Source: Rs1 sp029027825 (GTDB lineage Bacteria > Pseudomonadota > Gammaproteobacteria > Pseudomonadales > Balneatricaceae). From it: a stretch of DNA of 64,000 nucleotides. Of the stretch, positions 36,246 through 45,368 are shown piece after piece. Position 1 is the first letter of the stretch. The number at the start of each line of letters is the position of its first letter. Position numbers and translations under genes: made by a program. The notes beneath the pieces are model-generated. The model did not search any database and had not been told where the DNA came from. It saw only the letters and a program-made list of their open reading frames with translations. The stretch spans positions 434,001-498,000 of the forward strand of contig CP093399.1 of assembly GCA_029027825.1 (NCBI GenBank). The letters are read 5' to 3'.

Positions 36246-36428
36246 ATTTAGCCTAATTATTATAATAGTACTGAATTGAGAATGCCGTGTAGACTTGGCT
36301 TCACCCCAGTGGCTTGACGTTGCTAAGAACGACCTTGGAGGAAGTCTTAAGCTGCGAATCACTACTTAAATAATACAAAAAAAGGCTTGAAATTATCTTG
36401 CTATTTGCTAAGTTAATAATATAAAAAA

Positions 36429-36474
36429 TGAAATTAAAATTCATAATTTGAGTGATTATTGAATTTAAATTTCA
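36429..36474. promoter_or_regulatory. Paired near-palindromes between E1 and the Lrp-type regulator
   Basis: TGAAATTAAAATTCA at 36429-36443 and TGAATTTAAATTTCA at 36460-36474 match each other at 14 of 15 positions when one is inverted. Their centres are 31 bp apart, about three helical turns, in the 299 bp divergent region. This is the arrangement expected for cooperative binding by an Lrp/AsnC-family protein such as the adjacent gene product. Confidence 0.5.
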
Positions 36475-36544
36475 CACAATTAGTTTAATGAGCAGTAATC
36501 TAACAGTGTTTTTGTTTGTTGCTTAATACTCAGTTAGGATTTAT

Positions 36545-37024
36545 ATGACCGATATATATGCTTTAGATAAGACCGACTTGGCAATGTTAGATTTATTACA
36601 AGAAAACGGTAGGATGACAAATCAACAGTTGGCGGATAATATTAACCTGACATCGGCGCCTTGCTTAAGGCGTTTAAAGCGCTTAGAAACCGATGGTATT
36701 ATCGACCGGTATGTGGCTATTTTGAATAGAGCAGCGGTTTCTTTAGAGGTGATGGCGCTGGTTAATATTTCACTGAATACTTTTTCCGATCAGGGGATCG
36801 CGGAGTTCGAGCGGTTCATTGCTGACAATAAAAATATCATCGAGTGTTACTCGGTTTCCGGCGAATATGATTTTTTCTTAAAAGTGATGGCCGGTAATAT
36901 TGCAGAGATAGAAAACATCTTATTGAAGCAATTGCTTAGATTGCCGATTGTACGTGCAGCAACCACTACCTTTGTGTTGGGCGAGAGAAAGAACACTACT
37001 TGTCTTCCTCTCAAAAAACCGTGA
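36545..37024 (+). CDS. Lrp/AsnC family transcriptional regulator
   Basis: A 159-residue regulator. The N-terminal winged HTH is KTDLAMLDLLQENGRMTNQQLADNINLTSAPCLRRLKRLETDGIIDRYVAIL, typical of the family. The C-terminal RAM domain (VMALVNISLNTFSDQGIAEFERFI and CYSVSGEYDFFLKVMAGNIAEIENIL) binds amino-acid effectors. It is divergent from the fused E1-E2 operon, matching the position of BkdR in pseudomonads, which responds to branched-chain amino acids. Direct control of the adjacent operon is inferred. Confidence 0.93.
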   Translation: MTDIYALDKTDLAMLDLLQENGRMTNQQLADNINLTSAPCLRRLKRLETDGIIDRYVAILNRAAVSLEVMALVNISLNTFSDQGIAEFERFIADNKNIIECYSVSGEYDFFLKVMAGNIAEIENILLKQLLRLPIVRAATTTFVLGERKNTTCLPLKKP

Positions 37025-37138
37025 ATGCTGAGAATAGAGTAACTGTTAGTAGACCAAATCAGCGTTTGATTACAGATGAATTAGTAGGGACAAAGTGGTA
37101 AGTTACCAGCCCCATGATAGAGTTGAGTCGTTAGTATT

Positions 37139-37954
37139 TTGAAGCAAAAAAATAAAGCTAGAGTAGGAAGACCGGTAACTAGTCGTAGCAATACCGCTCA
37201 GGTGCAGTCGTTGTCTAGAGGGCTGGCGTTACTGGATAAAATTTCCGAGGCAGATGCAGGCGTACTGTTAAGCGATTTGGCGGAACAAGTGGGACTGCCG
37301 GTCTCTACAGCGCATCGACTGTTGAATACTCTGCAGCAACAAGGGTTTGTTCGTCAGGAAACCGCTCGGGAACTATGGTTCATCGGTACTGCTGGATTCA
37401 AAGTGGGCAATGCGTTTCTGGCCAGTAGGGATTTTGTCGGTCAAGCCAAGCCATTCATGCAGCAGTTGGTCGATGAGGTAGGTGAAACCTCAAATTTATC
37501 AATTTTGCAGGATGCTAAAGCAGTGATTATTGCGCAGTTACAGTGTCGAGAAATGATGCGGATGATGGTGCCTTTAGGTAGTGCATCCCCTCTGCATGCA
37601 TCGGGCGTCGGTAAAGCGATCTTGGCTGGGCTTCCTGAAAGTGAGCGGCGTCAACAATTACAGAGTCTGCAATTGACAAAAATTACGCCATGGACAATAA
37701 CTGAAATCACGCAATTACAAACAGCGTTGACGCAAACGGCCGCTCTAGGTTGGGCTTTTGATGATCAAGAGCACGCGGTCGGTTTGCGCTGTGTTGCCGC
37801 CTGTTTGTACGATGAAAATAGTTATCCATTAGCAGCTATTTCGGTGTCTGGACCACTGGCGCGAATAGATGATAATAGAGCGCAGCTGTTGGGTGAAAAA
37901 GTTAAGGAAGTCGCTCAAGCTATCACCGCCTTTATTGGTGGTCGCTGGCCTTGA
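37139..37954 (+). CDS. IclR family transcriptional regulator
   Basis: A 271-residue regulator with an N-terminal winged HTH (SLSRGLALLDKISEADAGVLLSDLAEQVGLPVSTAHRLLNTLQQQGFV) and the C-terminal IclR effector domain (GETSNLSILQDAKAVIIAQLQ, PLHASGVGKAILAGLPESE, GWAFDDQEHAVGLRCVAA). The start is TTG, with only a weak ribosome-binding site (GTTGAG). The basic tail KQKNKARVGRPVTSRS precedes the HTH. It points towards eda, whose gene converges on it; control of sugar-acid genes is plausible for this family but nothing here shows the target. Confidence 0.9.
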   Translation: MKQKNKARVGRPVTSRSNTAQVQSLSRGLALLDKISEADAGVLLSDLAEQVGLPVSTAHRLLNTLQQQGFVRQETARELWFIGTAGFKVGNAFLASRDFVGQAKPFMQQLVDEVGETSNLSILQDAKAVIIAQLQCREMMRMMVPLGSASPLHASGVGKAILAGLPESERRQQLQSLQLTKITPWTITEITQLQTALTQTAALGWAFDDQEHAVGLRCVAACLYDENSYPLAAISVSGPLARIDDNRAQLLGEKVKEVAQAITAFIGGRWP

Positions 37955-38191
37955 TTTGGCGGTATTAAGGTATTTTTGAAAGGCCGGTCGTGCAGAGTTT
38001 GTTTGATTAGAAAAAAATCCGGCAGTCAAATTGAGTGCCGGTTCGCTTAAAAGTGGGTCGCTAGTTCGTTACCGCTTAGTGCAGTGAAACGGCGGCGTGC
38101 AACCAAATCAGTGCTATAGCCAGATGATCTGGCCACTATGAAGTCTCAGTAAATTTCTCGGTGGTGGATTCTTGCCAAATAGCTGGGCAGG

Positions 38192-38848
38192 TTAACTTGC
38201 AACTTGGCATTTCGCCAAGCTATGCTGCGCGATGCGAGTGATGGCTGGCCAGTCTTGTTGCTCGATAAGTTCCCTTGGCGAGAGCCATGATCCGCCAACG
38301 CACATCACATTTTGTAAGCTTAAGAATGACCGGGCATTGTCTTCAGTAATGCCACCTGTCGGGCAAAATCTTATTTGGCTAAAGGGCCCTTGCAGGGCTT
38401 TTAGCATTGCGATGGAACCCGCTGCTTCAGCGGGGAAAAATTTACAGCGGCTATAGCCTAATTGCATGATTTGCATTAATTCTGAAGCGCTGCTTATGCC
38501 AGGTAAGAGCGGTACTTGGTTATCTTGTCCCATTTCTAATAAGGAGTTGGTAATGCCTGGGCTGATGATCAATTCAGCACCGGCATTGATTGCCTGCTGG
38601 TATTGATCAGGATTAAGCACAGTGCCGGCGGCGACTTTCATCTCCGGTAATTGTTTGGCAATGAGTTCCATCGACTCCAGTGCCGCAGTTGTGCGCAAGG
38701 TGATTTCAATGACCTTGATGCCACCGGCTAGTAGCGCATTGGCCAGTGGGATAGCGTCGCTAGCACAGCGCATAGCGACCACCGGAATTATAGGTGATTG
38801 CTTGCAAAAGCTATCTATAAATGGCACATTTTGTCGATCAGTCCACAT
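38192..38848 (-). CDS. eda: KDPG/KHG aldolase
   Basis: A 218-residue Entner-Doudoroff aldolase splitting 2-keto-3-deoxy-6-phosphogluconate to pyruvate and glyceraldehyde-3-phosphate. It has the catalytic glutamate in IKVIEITLRTTAALE, the phosphate-binding ISPGITNSLLE and the Schiff-base lysine in YSRCKFFPAEAAGS, then RFCPTGGITEDNA. The ATG at 38848 is chosen because AGGAGA sits seven bases upstream; the frame is open 24 bases further. It follows pgl by 11 bp in the zwf-pgl-eda operon. Confidence 0.97.
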   Translation of the reverse strand: MWTDRQNVPFIDSFCKQSPIIPVVAMRCASDAIPLANALLAGGIKVIEITLRTTAALESMELIAKQLPEMKVAAGTVLNPDQYQQAINAGAELIISPGITNSLLEMGQDNQVPLLPGISSASELMQIMQLGYSRCKFFPAEAAGSIAMLKALQGPFSQIRFCPTGGITEDNARSFLSLQNVMCVGGSWLSPRELIEQQDWPAITRIAQHSLAKCQVAS

Positions 38849-38859
38849 GCAAAATTCTC

Positions 38860-39558
38860 CTAAGGGCACCAAAGTACCTGCAGTTTTTTAGTTAAAAAGC
38901 GCCGGATTGGCATTTTTGTCTCATCAATTCCAGACAGTGCTTTCTCTAAGGTTTGTTTTTTATCACTCCCTTTAAGCTGTAAAAATAGCTGCTTGGTGCT
39001 ACTGATGGCATTGGCGCTGAGGCTTATTCTACAGTGGGGAGCAGTGCTCGGTTGGATGGCTAAATAGGTGGCGCTAGTGGATAGCCCCTCGAGCAGTTGT
39101 GAACTACAGGGAAAAAGGGACGCCGTGTGCCCATCATTGCCCATACCCAATAACACTACATCTAAAGGTAGCTGTTGTGCTGCAATAGTTTGGTTTATGG
39201 ATGCCTCTGCAGCAAATGCACTGCTATTGCTTTGGTAGAGGGTGATAAAATTGGCGCTAGCTGCAAGGTTTTGTAATAAGTGCCGTTCGACCAGCTGTTG
39301 GTTGCTGTCATTGTGGCTAGGGTCTAGCCATCGATCATCAACCAGTAGGATAGTCACTTTTTGCCATTCTATAGCTGTGTTGCTCAAAATTTCAAATAAT
39401 CTTTTCGGCGTGCTGCCACCTGAGACGGCAAGCGATGCGTGGCCCTCGGCAGCTATTTGCTCAGCTAAAATGCTGGCAACTTGCCGAGCAAGGTATTGGC
39501 TTTGCTGTTCTAGCTGCGAAAAACTTAAAAAATTTACTTTATCGGTATTCGTCGTCAC
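38860..39558 (-). CDS. pgl: 6-phosphogluconolactonase
   Basis: A 232-residue Pgl (DevB type) hydrolysing 6-phosphogluconolactone. It shows the phosphate-binding ASLAVSGGSTPKRLFEIL, the VTILLVDDRWLDPSHNDSN segment and the active-site GMGNDGHTASLFP. The start GTG at 39558 overlaps the zwf stop by one base (TAGTG) and has GGAGAG just upstream; an in-frame GTG at 39576 is also open but has a poorer site. Coupled translation with zwf is likely. Confidence 0.96.
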   Translation of the reverse strand: MTTNTDKVNFLSFSQLEQQSQYLARQVASILAEQIAAEGHASLAVSGGSTPKRLFEILSNTAIEWQKVTILLVDDRWLDPSHNDSNQQLVERHLLQNLAASANFITLYQSNSSAFAAEASINQTIAAQQLPLDVVLLGMGNDGHTASLFPCSSQLLEGLSTSATYLAIQPSTAPHCRISLSANAISSTKQLFLQLKGSDKKQTLEKALSGIDETKMPIRRFLTKKLQVLWCP

Positions 39559-41030
39559 TAGCTCTCTCCAGACCACTGGCGATTGTCATTGCGAATGATC
39601 ATTTCAGATTCAGTGGGGCCCCAGCTCCCCGCAGGATACTTATGTAGAATATGTTCGCTGCTGCTCCAGTGTTGCATGATGTTATCGCACCAGGCCCACG
39701 CGTGTTCGATTTCATCGCGGCGTACAAATAAGTATTGATTGCCCTTGATTACTTCAAACAATAATCGCTCGTAGGCGTGGGGGGTGCGAGTATCTTTAAA
39801 TTCTTGACTGAAATTTAAATCTAATTCAGTGGCCTGAATTTGGATGTCATTGTTGATCCCGGGTGACTTAGTTTGTACTTGTAGGGCCACCCCTTCGTTT
39901 GGCTGTAAGCTGAGTATCAGTTTATTGCCGCCCAAATTTCGCTGTTCTTGATCGAAAATAAAGTAAGCTTGCTGCTTAAAGTGAATTACAATTTGGGTTT
40001 GCTTGCGTTTCATTCTCTTACCCGCTCTCAGGTAAAAGGGAACTCCCGCCCAGCGCCAGTTGTTTATTTCAGCCCTTATCGCGACAAAGGTCTCGGTTTT
40101 GCTGATGCCTTGAGCATCTGGCTCGCTGTTGTATCCCGGCAGTAATTCCACCTCGTTATTGCCGCTATCGTACTGACCGCAGACCACGGATTTTTTTTGC
40201 TCAGCTGCGCTTATTGGCTTTAGCTGACGTAAAATTTTGACTTTTTGGTCGCGAATAGTATCCGCTGACAAGTCATCAGGAGGATCCATAGCCACTAGCG
40301 CAAGCAGTTGCAGTAAGTGATTTTGTACCATATCGCGCATTTGTCCAGCTTTGTCAAAATAGCTCCAACGTCCTTCGATACCTATAGATTCTGCAATAGT
40401 TATTTCAATATGAGAAATGTGATTTTGGTTCCACTGACTGCCAAAAATAGGATTGGCGAAGCGCAAGGCTAATAAATTTTGCACTGTCTCCTTGCCCAGA
40501 TAATGATCAATTCGATAGATTTGTCGCTCGTTAAAATATTGTGCTACTTCCTCATTGATCACACTAGATGATTCTCGATCAAAGCCTAAAGGCTTTTCTA
40601 GCACCACTCGGCATTCTGCAGTTAAGCACTGCTGGTGGTGTAAGTTCTTACTGATAGTGCCAAAGAATTCTGCCGCAGTTGCGTAGTAGAATATTCGCTG
40701 CTGAGTCGGCTGTTCAGCGAGTTGTCGCTGCAGCTGTGGATAGCCCTCGCGCTTTAAAAAATCTAATTGGATATAGGATATCCGCGCTAAAAATCGTGCT
40801 AAGGTCTGCTGTTCAAAGCGATCTTTTTCAATATGAGACTCTAAGTGTTTGGCCGTTAGCTTACGGTATTCTCGGCTGTCAATTGACTGTCTAGCTAGGC
40901 AGATAATGCGACTGTTTTCTGGTAGGAGTTGATCTTTTTCTAGGTCGTAGAGAGAAGGTAATAATTTACGTTGCGATAAATCACCTAAGGCGCCAAAAAT
41001 AATAATGTCAGTTGCGGATGGTTTTTTCAT
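39558..41030 (-). CDS. zwf: Glucose-6-phosphate 1-dehydrogenase
   Basis: A 490-residue Zwf oxidising glucose-6-phosphate with NAD(P). The coenzyme fingerprint is IIIFGALGDLSQRKLLPSLYDL, the substrate site RIDHYLGKETVQNLLALRF, and the C-terminal LRAGKRMKRKQTQIVIHFK. First gene of zwf-pgl-eda, with a HexR-like palindrome 80 bases upstream and hexR itself divergent beyond it, as in pseudomonads and Shewanella. Confidence 0.98.
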   Translation of the reverse strand: MKKPSATDIIIFGALGDLSQRKLLPSLYDLEKDQLLPENSRIICLARQSIDSREYRKLTAKHLESHIEKDRFEQQTLARFLARISYIQLDFLKREGYPQLQRQLAEQPTQQRIFYYATAAEFFGTISKNLHHQQCLTAECRVVLEKPLGFDRESSSVINEEVAQYFNERQIYRIDHYLGKETVQNLLALRFANPIFGSQWNQNHISHIEITIAESIGIEGRWSYFDKAGQMRDMVQNHLLQLLALVAMDPPDDLSADTIRDQKVKILRQLKPISAAEQKKSVVCGQYDSGNNEVELLPGYNSEPDAQGISKTETFVAIRAEINNWRWAGVPFYLRAGKRMKRKQTQIVIHFKQQAYFIFDQEQRNLGGNKLILSLQPNEGVALQVQTKSPGINNDIQIQATELDLNFSQEFKDTRTPHAYERLLFEVIKGNQYLFVRRDEIEHAWAWCDNIMQHWSSSEHILHKYPAGSWGPTESEMIIRNDNRQWSGES

Positions 41031-41109
41031 CGATTGCTCTTTTTCTTGTAATTAAACTAGATTTAAGGGTTATTTTAAGTATTACGTGCATTAAGGTCAA
41101 CTTTTTTGT

Positions 41110-41119
41110 GTAATATTAC
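41110..41119. promoter_or_regulatory. HexR-like box upstream of zwf
   Basis: The core GTAATATTAC sits in TGTGTAATATTACTAG, close to the known HexR consensus TGTAATWWWATTACA. It is 80 bp upstream of the zwf start in the 454 bp zwf/hexR intergenic region. A weaker partial match lies near 41231-41247 (GTGGTAATATAACTACC). The rest of this interval shows no gene. Confidence 0.7.
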
Positions 41120-41484
41120 TAGATATTTGATTTTTTAATCAATGTGTTTTATCTGAATTAACAGGATGTGCGCGATGGTATAGTCGTCTGGGGCTGGGAG
41201 GGTTGGCTTTCTACACGAATAAAAAATAATAATGTGGTAATATAACTACCAAATATGCGCAGATAAATTCAAAATTATACTCTTAGCTGTCATTATTTTA
41301 ATTCGCTAGCTAGCGCTTTTATCCGGTGGTACTGCGCGCTTAGCTTAGGCAATAATTCAGATAATAGTGTAGGTACAGGGTCGTAGCTACTGTCGATTTT
41401 AAGGCTGAGCCTATTGCATCAAAGTAGTGTTTTAATTGAGAAGTTATCAGAGCTATCATCTCGCAGGGTTATAGGGAGATCTAA

Positions 41485-42330
41485 GTGTTAAAAAAAATTA
41501 GAGAAAAGCGTGATCAGCTCAATAAATCAGAGCGTAAAGTAGCAGATACAATTTTGTTAAACCCATCGGTCGTCACTCAGTTGAGTATTGCAGCTCTCGC
41601 TAAATCAGCAGGTGTTAGTGAGCCGACTGTGAATCGGTTTTGTCGCAGTTTCTTGTCTAAAGGTTTTCCGGATTTTAAGATTCAATTGGCGAAAAGTTTG
41701 GTCAGTGGCTCGCTTTTTGTGACGCGTAGCGTTGAGCAAAATGATAGTGCAGAGCAATATACAGATAAGATTTTTACCTCGACAATTGCAACCTTAGATG
41801 CAGCGCGAAAGCAGGTTGATGTGCAGGCGATAGCGACCGTTGTCGATCATTTAGTGCAGGCGAAACAAATAGCATTTTTTGGTTTAGGTGCCTCAGGTTC
41901 AGTGGCGCGGGATGCGCAGCATAAATTTTTCAGGTTTAATCTACCGGTGGTCGCCTATGATGATGTGTTGATGCAGCGCATGGTGGCAGCCGCTTCTCAT
42001 ACTGGGGATGTGATCGTGATTATCTCCTATACTGGGCGCACTAAAGATTTGGTGGAAATAGCCCAGCTAGCTAACAGTACCGGAGCGACCGTGATTGGTA
42101 TCACACTGGAAAACTCACCGTTGGCGAAGGTTTGTCCGGTTGTGCTCAGTGTGCCGCATGTCGAAAATACCGATATCTATATGCCAATGATTTCAAGGTT
42201 GACGCAATTGACGCTCTTGGATGTGTTGGCAACCGGTTTAACCTTGAAGCGGGGAGAGGGCTTTCATCAGCATTTGGATAAAATAAAGCAGAGTTTACAA
42301 TCGACTCGCTACGCTATAGAAGAAAAGTGA
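41485..42330 (+). CDS. hexR: RpiR-family regulator HexR
   Basis: A 281-residue repressor with an N-terminal RpiR HTH (LNKSERKVADTILLNPSVVTQLSIAALAKSAGVSEPTVNRFCRS) and a C-terminal SIS sugar-phosphate domain (QIAFFGLGASGSVARDAQHKFF and VIVIISYTGRTKDLVEIAQLA). HexR represses Entner-Doudoroff genes and is released by KDPG. The start is GTG with AGGGAGA upstream. Identity is supported by its position divergent from zwf-pgl-eda and by the matching palindromes at zwf and gapA/edd. Confidence 0.95.
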   Translation: MLKKIREKRDQLNKSERKVADTILLNPSVVTQLSIAALAKSAGVSEPTVNRFCRSFLSKGFPDFKIQLAKSLVSGSLFVTRSVEQNDSAEQYTDKIFTSTIATLDAARKQVDVQAIATVVDHLVQAKQIAFFGLGASGSVARDAQHKFFRFNLPVVAYDDVLMQRMVAAASHTGDVIVIISYTGRTKDLVEIAQLANSTGATVIGITLENSPLAKVCPVVLSVPHVENTDIYMPMISRLTQLTLLDVLATGLTLKRGEGFHQHLDKIKQSLQSTRYAIEEK

Positions 42331-42340
42331 CCTTTGATTC

Positions 42341-42381
42341 CCAAGCATTCTACACTGCGATTTTTCAGAGTAGAATGTTGG
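42341..42381. terminator. Hairpin between convergent hexR and pyk
   Basis: CCAAGCATTCTAC (42341-42353) pairs with GTAGAATGTTGG (42370-42381) with one bulge; the loop is 16 nt. It sits between two convergent stops. No strong U-tract follows in either direction, so termination is plausible rather than clear. Confidence 0.4.
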
Positions 42382-42414
42382 TGATCTTGATTTGATTAGG
42401 CTCTTAAATAGTGG

Positions 42415-43863
42415 TTAGCGAATCACATCGCCCACTCTAATTATTTTAAGGGTATTAGTGCCGCCTTGAGCATTGACATAGTCCCCTTTAGTGATCACCA
42501 CTAAATCGCCTTTTTTGACGCAGCCAGTTTTTACTATCTCATCAATTGCCAGTTGATTGATTTCATTGGTTTGCATTTTCGATGAGCTAAAAGCAATCGT
42601 ATGGACATTGCGATACATAGCTACTTTAGTTTGGGTTTCGGGGTTATCTGTCAGGGCAAATACAGGCAGAGAAGTTCGCAAACGCGTCGCCTGTTTAGGG
42701 GTCGCTCCAGATTCAGTCATGCAAGCTATCGCCTTGACACCTTCTAAGTGATTGGCGGTATAAATGGCCGCTAGGGCGACAGTTTCATCAATATTGTCAA
42801 ACTGTTCATTTAGTCGGTGTCCAGATTTAGCAATGTTGGGGCTTGATTCCGCGCCGCGACAGATCCGATCCATCGCTTCAACTGCTTGCACTGGGTATTG
42901 CCCCGCTGCTGTTTCTGCCGATAGCATCACAGCATCGGTATGATCGAAGACCGCATTGGCCACATCCGATACTTCTGCGCGGGTCGGCATAGGGCTGTTG
43001 ATCATCGATTCCATCATTTGCGTGGCGGTGATCACGGCTTTATTTAAACTGCGGGCTCTCTTGATAATGTGTTTTTGTACGCCGACTAAAGCGGCATCAC
43101 CAATTTCTACCGCAAGATCTCCGCGGGCTACCATCACCACTTCAGAGGCTCTAATGATATTATCTAGAACTTCGTTATCGGCAATAGTTTCAGCACGCTC
43201 AATTTTAGCGACTAAGCCTGCGGTTGATCCCGCCGCTTGTAACAGTGCCCGTGCCTCGTGCATGTCGTGTTCATCGCGTGGGAAAGAGACGGCAACATAA
43301 TCGGCGGCTATTTCAGCGGCAATGATGATGTCGGCTTTGTCCTTGTCTGTTAATGCTTTTGCTGAAAGGCCGCCGCCTAAGCGGTTGATACCTTTGTTGT
43401 TAGATAAAGGGCCGCCGGTGGTTACTGTGGTGGTTATTTTTCCCTCACTAACATCGGTTACTTCTAGTACAACTCTGCCGTCATCAAGTAGTAGTACATC
43501 GCCAATATTCGAGTCTGTGATCAGCGCCAAATAATCTATGCCGACTTGATGTTGGTCGCCATCTTCATTACCCAAGTTTGAGTTGAGTATAAAAGTAGCT
43601 CCATTAACTAGCTCAATCTTCTGGTTTTTGAAACGGGCTATACGAATTTTTGGCCCTTGTAGGTCGGCCATAATAGCCACAAACAAGTTATGCTTGGCGG
43701 CAACCTCTCTAATGATTTTGGCACGTTTGCGGTGATCATCTGCTTCGCCGTGTGAAAAGTTTAGTCGTAAAACGTTAGCTCCCGCTAAAATAATCGCTTC
43801 AATTTCTGCAAAAGAGCTAGTGGAAGGACCTAAAGTGGCAACTATTTTAGTGTGTCTTGGCAT
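42415..43863 (-). CDS. pyk: Pyruvate kinase
   Basis: A 482-residue pyruvate kinase. Features are TKIVATLGPSTSSFAEIE, NVLRLNFSHGEADDHRKRA, IMADLQGPKIRI, the catalytic VAKIERAETIADN, the metal-binding MVARGDLAVEIG, AVITATQMMESMINSPMPTRAEVSDVANAV and the C-terminal allosteric domain. It follows gapA by 24 bp on the same strand, so the two lower-glycolysis enzymes are probably co-transcribed. This links the end of the Entner-Doudoroff route to pyruvate. Confidence 0.97.
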   Translation of the reverse strand: MPRHTKIVATLGPSTSSFAEIEAIILAGANVLRLNFSHGEADDHRKRAKIIREVAAKHNLFVAIMADLQGPKIRIARFKNQKIELVNGATFILNSNLGNEDGDQHQVGIDYLALITDSNIGDVLLLDDGRVVLEVTDVSEGKITTTVTTGGPLSNNKGINRLGGGLSAKALTDKDKADIIIAAEIAADYVAVSFPRDEHDMHEARALLQAAGSTAGLVAKIERAETIADNEVLDNIIRASEVVMVARGDLAVEIGDAALVGVQKHIIKRARSLNKAVITATQMMESMINSPMPTRAEVSDVANAVFDHTDAVMLSAETAAGQYPVQAVEAMDRICRGAESSPNIAKSGHRLNEQFDNIDETVALAAIYTANHLEGVKAIACMTESGATPKQATRLRTSLPVFALTDNPETQTKVAMYRNVHTIAFSSSKMQTNEINQLAIDEIVKTGCVKKGDLVVITKGDYVNAQGGTNTLKIIRVGDVIR

Positions 43864-43887
43864 ATCTAATTCTCTCGTTAAGCTAGA

Positions 43888-44892
43888 TTAAGCAGGTGCA
43901 TTGATTAAGGCGATAGTGTTGTCTAACATTCGGTTAGAAAATCCCCATTCATTATCATACCATGACATTACCTTTACATGACGACCGGTGACTATTGTTT
44001 GCGTCGCATCAAATATAGAGGATAGGGGGTTGTGGTTAAAATCGATAGAGACTAGTGGGCTAGTATTGTAGCCAAGTACGGGTGAATCCTGGCTGGCATT
44101 TTTGATGATTTGATTGATTTCTGCAACACTGGTTGGCCGTTGGCTGATAAAGCTAAAATCAACCACAGACACGTTTATAGTGGGTACGCGCATTGCCATG
44201 CCGTCTATCTTTCCCGCTAATTCAGGCAGCACTATACCTACTGCAACGGCGGCACCGGTACTGGTAGGAATCATCGATTGAGTGGCTGAGCGAGCGCGGT
44301 ACGGATCCGTGTGATAGCTATCGGAGAGGTTTTGATCATTAGTGTAAGCGTGAATCGTGGTCATTAACCCCGATTCAATACCGACACTGTTATTAAGTGC
44401 TTGGGCGATGGGAGCTAAACAATTGGTAGTGCAAGATGCATTGGATATAATCTGATGACTCGCGCGTAGCTCTTGATGATTGACGCCAAATACCACAGTG
44501 GCATCCACTTCTTTACCTGGGGCTGATATAATCACTTTTTTGGCCCCCGCAGTTAGGTGCGCTTGAGCTTTATCCCTATGAGTGAAAAATCCTGTACATT
44601 CGTACACTACATCTACTTGAAGTTTTTTCCAGGGGAGATTAGCGGGATCGCGCTCTGTAAACATGGCAATTTTATTGCTATTGATGATCAGGCTTTCATC
44701 GTCGTGACTTACCTCGCCATTAAAGCGACCGTGTACTGAGTCGTATTGAAATAAATGCGCATTGATAGTGGTAGCGCCTAAATCATTAATGGCAACTACT
44801 TGAATACTATTGCTGTGTTGGCCTTCGTATAAAGCTCTTAAAATGTTGCGGCCGATTCTGCCAAAGCCATTGATAGCGACTCTAATGGTCAT
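43888..44892 (-). CDS. gapA: Glyceraldehyde-3-phosphate dehydrogenase, type I
   Basis: A 334-residue GAPDH. It has the NAD-binding VAINGFGRIGRNILRAL, the active-site cysteine in SNASCTTNCLAPIAQAL, the YTNDQNLSD loop and the C-terminal SWYDNEWGFSNRMLD. A good AGGAGTTT leader precedes the ATG. Two HexR-like palindromes lie 86-149 bases upstream, so it likely belongs to the HexR regulon together with the divergent edd gene. Confidence 0.98.
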   Translation of the reverse strand: MTIRVAINGFGRIGRNILRALYEGQHSNSIQVVAINDLGATTINAHLFQYDSVHGRFNGEVSHDDESLIINSNKIAMFTERDPANLPWKKLQVDVVYECTGFFTHRDKAQAHLTAGAKKVIISAPGKEVDATVVFGVNHQELRASHQIISNASCTTNCLAPIAQALNNSVGIESGLMTTIHAYTNDQNLSDSYHTDPYRARSATQSMIPTSTGAAVAVGIVLPELAGKIDGMAMRVPTINVSVVDFSFISQRPTSVAEINQIIKNASQDSPVLGYNTSPLVSIDFNHNPLSSIFDATQTIVTGRHVKVMSWYDNEWGFSNRMLDNTIALINAPA

Positions 44893-44977
44893 AATAAACT
44901 CCTGAAATACATCATTTAGTGAGCATCCATAAACACCAGTTATAATAGTAGCGGATGTTTACGGATAAACTATTTAT

Positions 44978-45041
44978 GTAATATTACTCCTTTTTATCGA
45001 TTTAGATAGCCATTCACGGACAAAATCTTGTAATATTACAA
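44978..45041. promoter_or_regulatory. Two HexR-like boxes in the gapA/edd intergenic region
   Basis: GTAATATTAC occurs at 44978-44987 and 45030-45039, the second inside a perfect 14 bp palindrome TTGTAATATTACAA (45028-45041). Both match the HexR consensus core and the box upstream of zwf. The 52 bp separation is about five helical turns. They lie 86-149 bases from the gapA start and about 330 bases from the edd start, and could serve both. The remainder of 44893-45368 shows no gene; a TATAAT lies near 45136. Confidence 0.75.
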
Positions 45042-45368
45042 CGTAACAGGTTGGCTGATTTTTTCAGCTTAGCTTAAATTTGTTGATCCATATGCTAGTT
45101 TGCAAAGCTTTAATGATGTTGATTAAAACTTAGCTATAATGGCGAGTGGCTAAAAAAGTATTGTATCCATAAAGGGCTGAACACAGTGATTTTAGACTGC
45201 AAAAAATCATAGCGAACAGGCTTAGTTGCAGTAGAGAATCCGGTTCTCGCTTAGGTTGATAGCTGCTGGGTCAGCGATTATAGACAGAGCTTAAATAACA
45301 CTGTGAGAATTGTGCCGCATTAGTGGCGTTAAAATAGATTTTGATAAAGTATAGAGTAAGGTGAGCAT

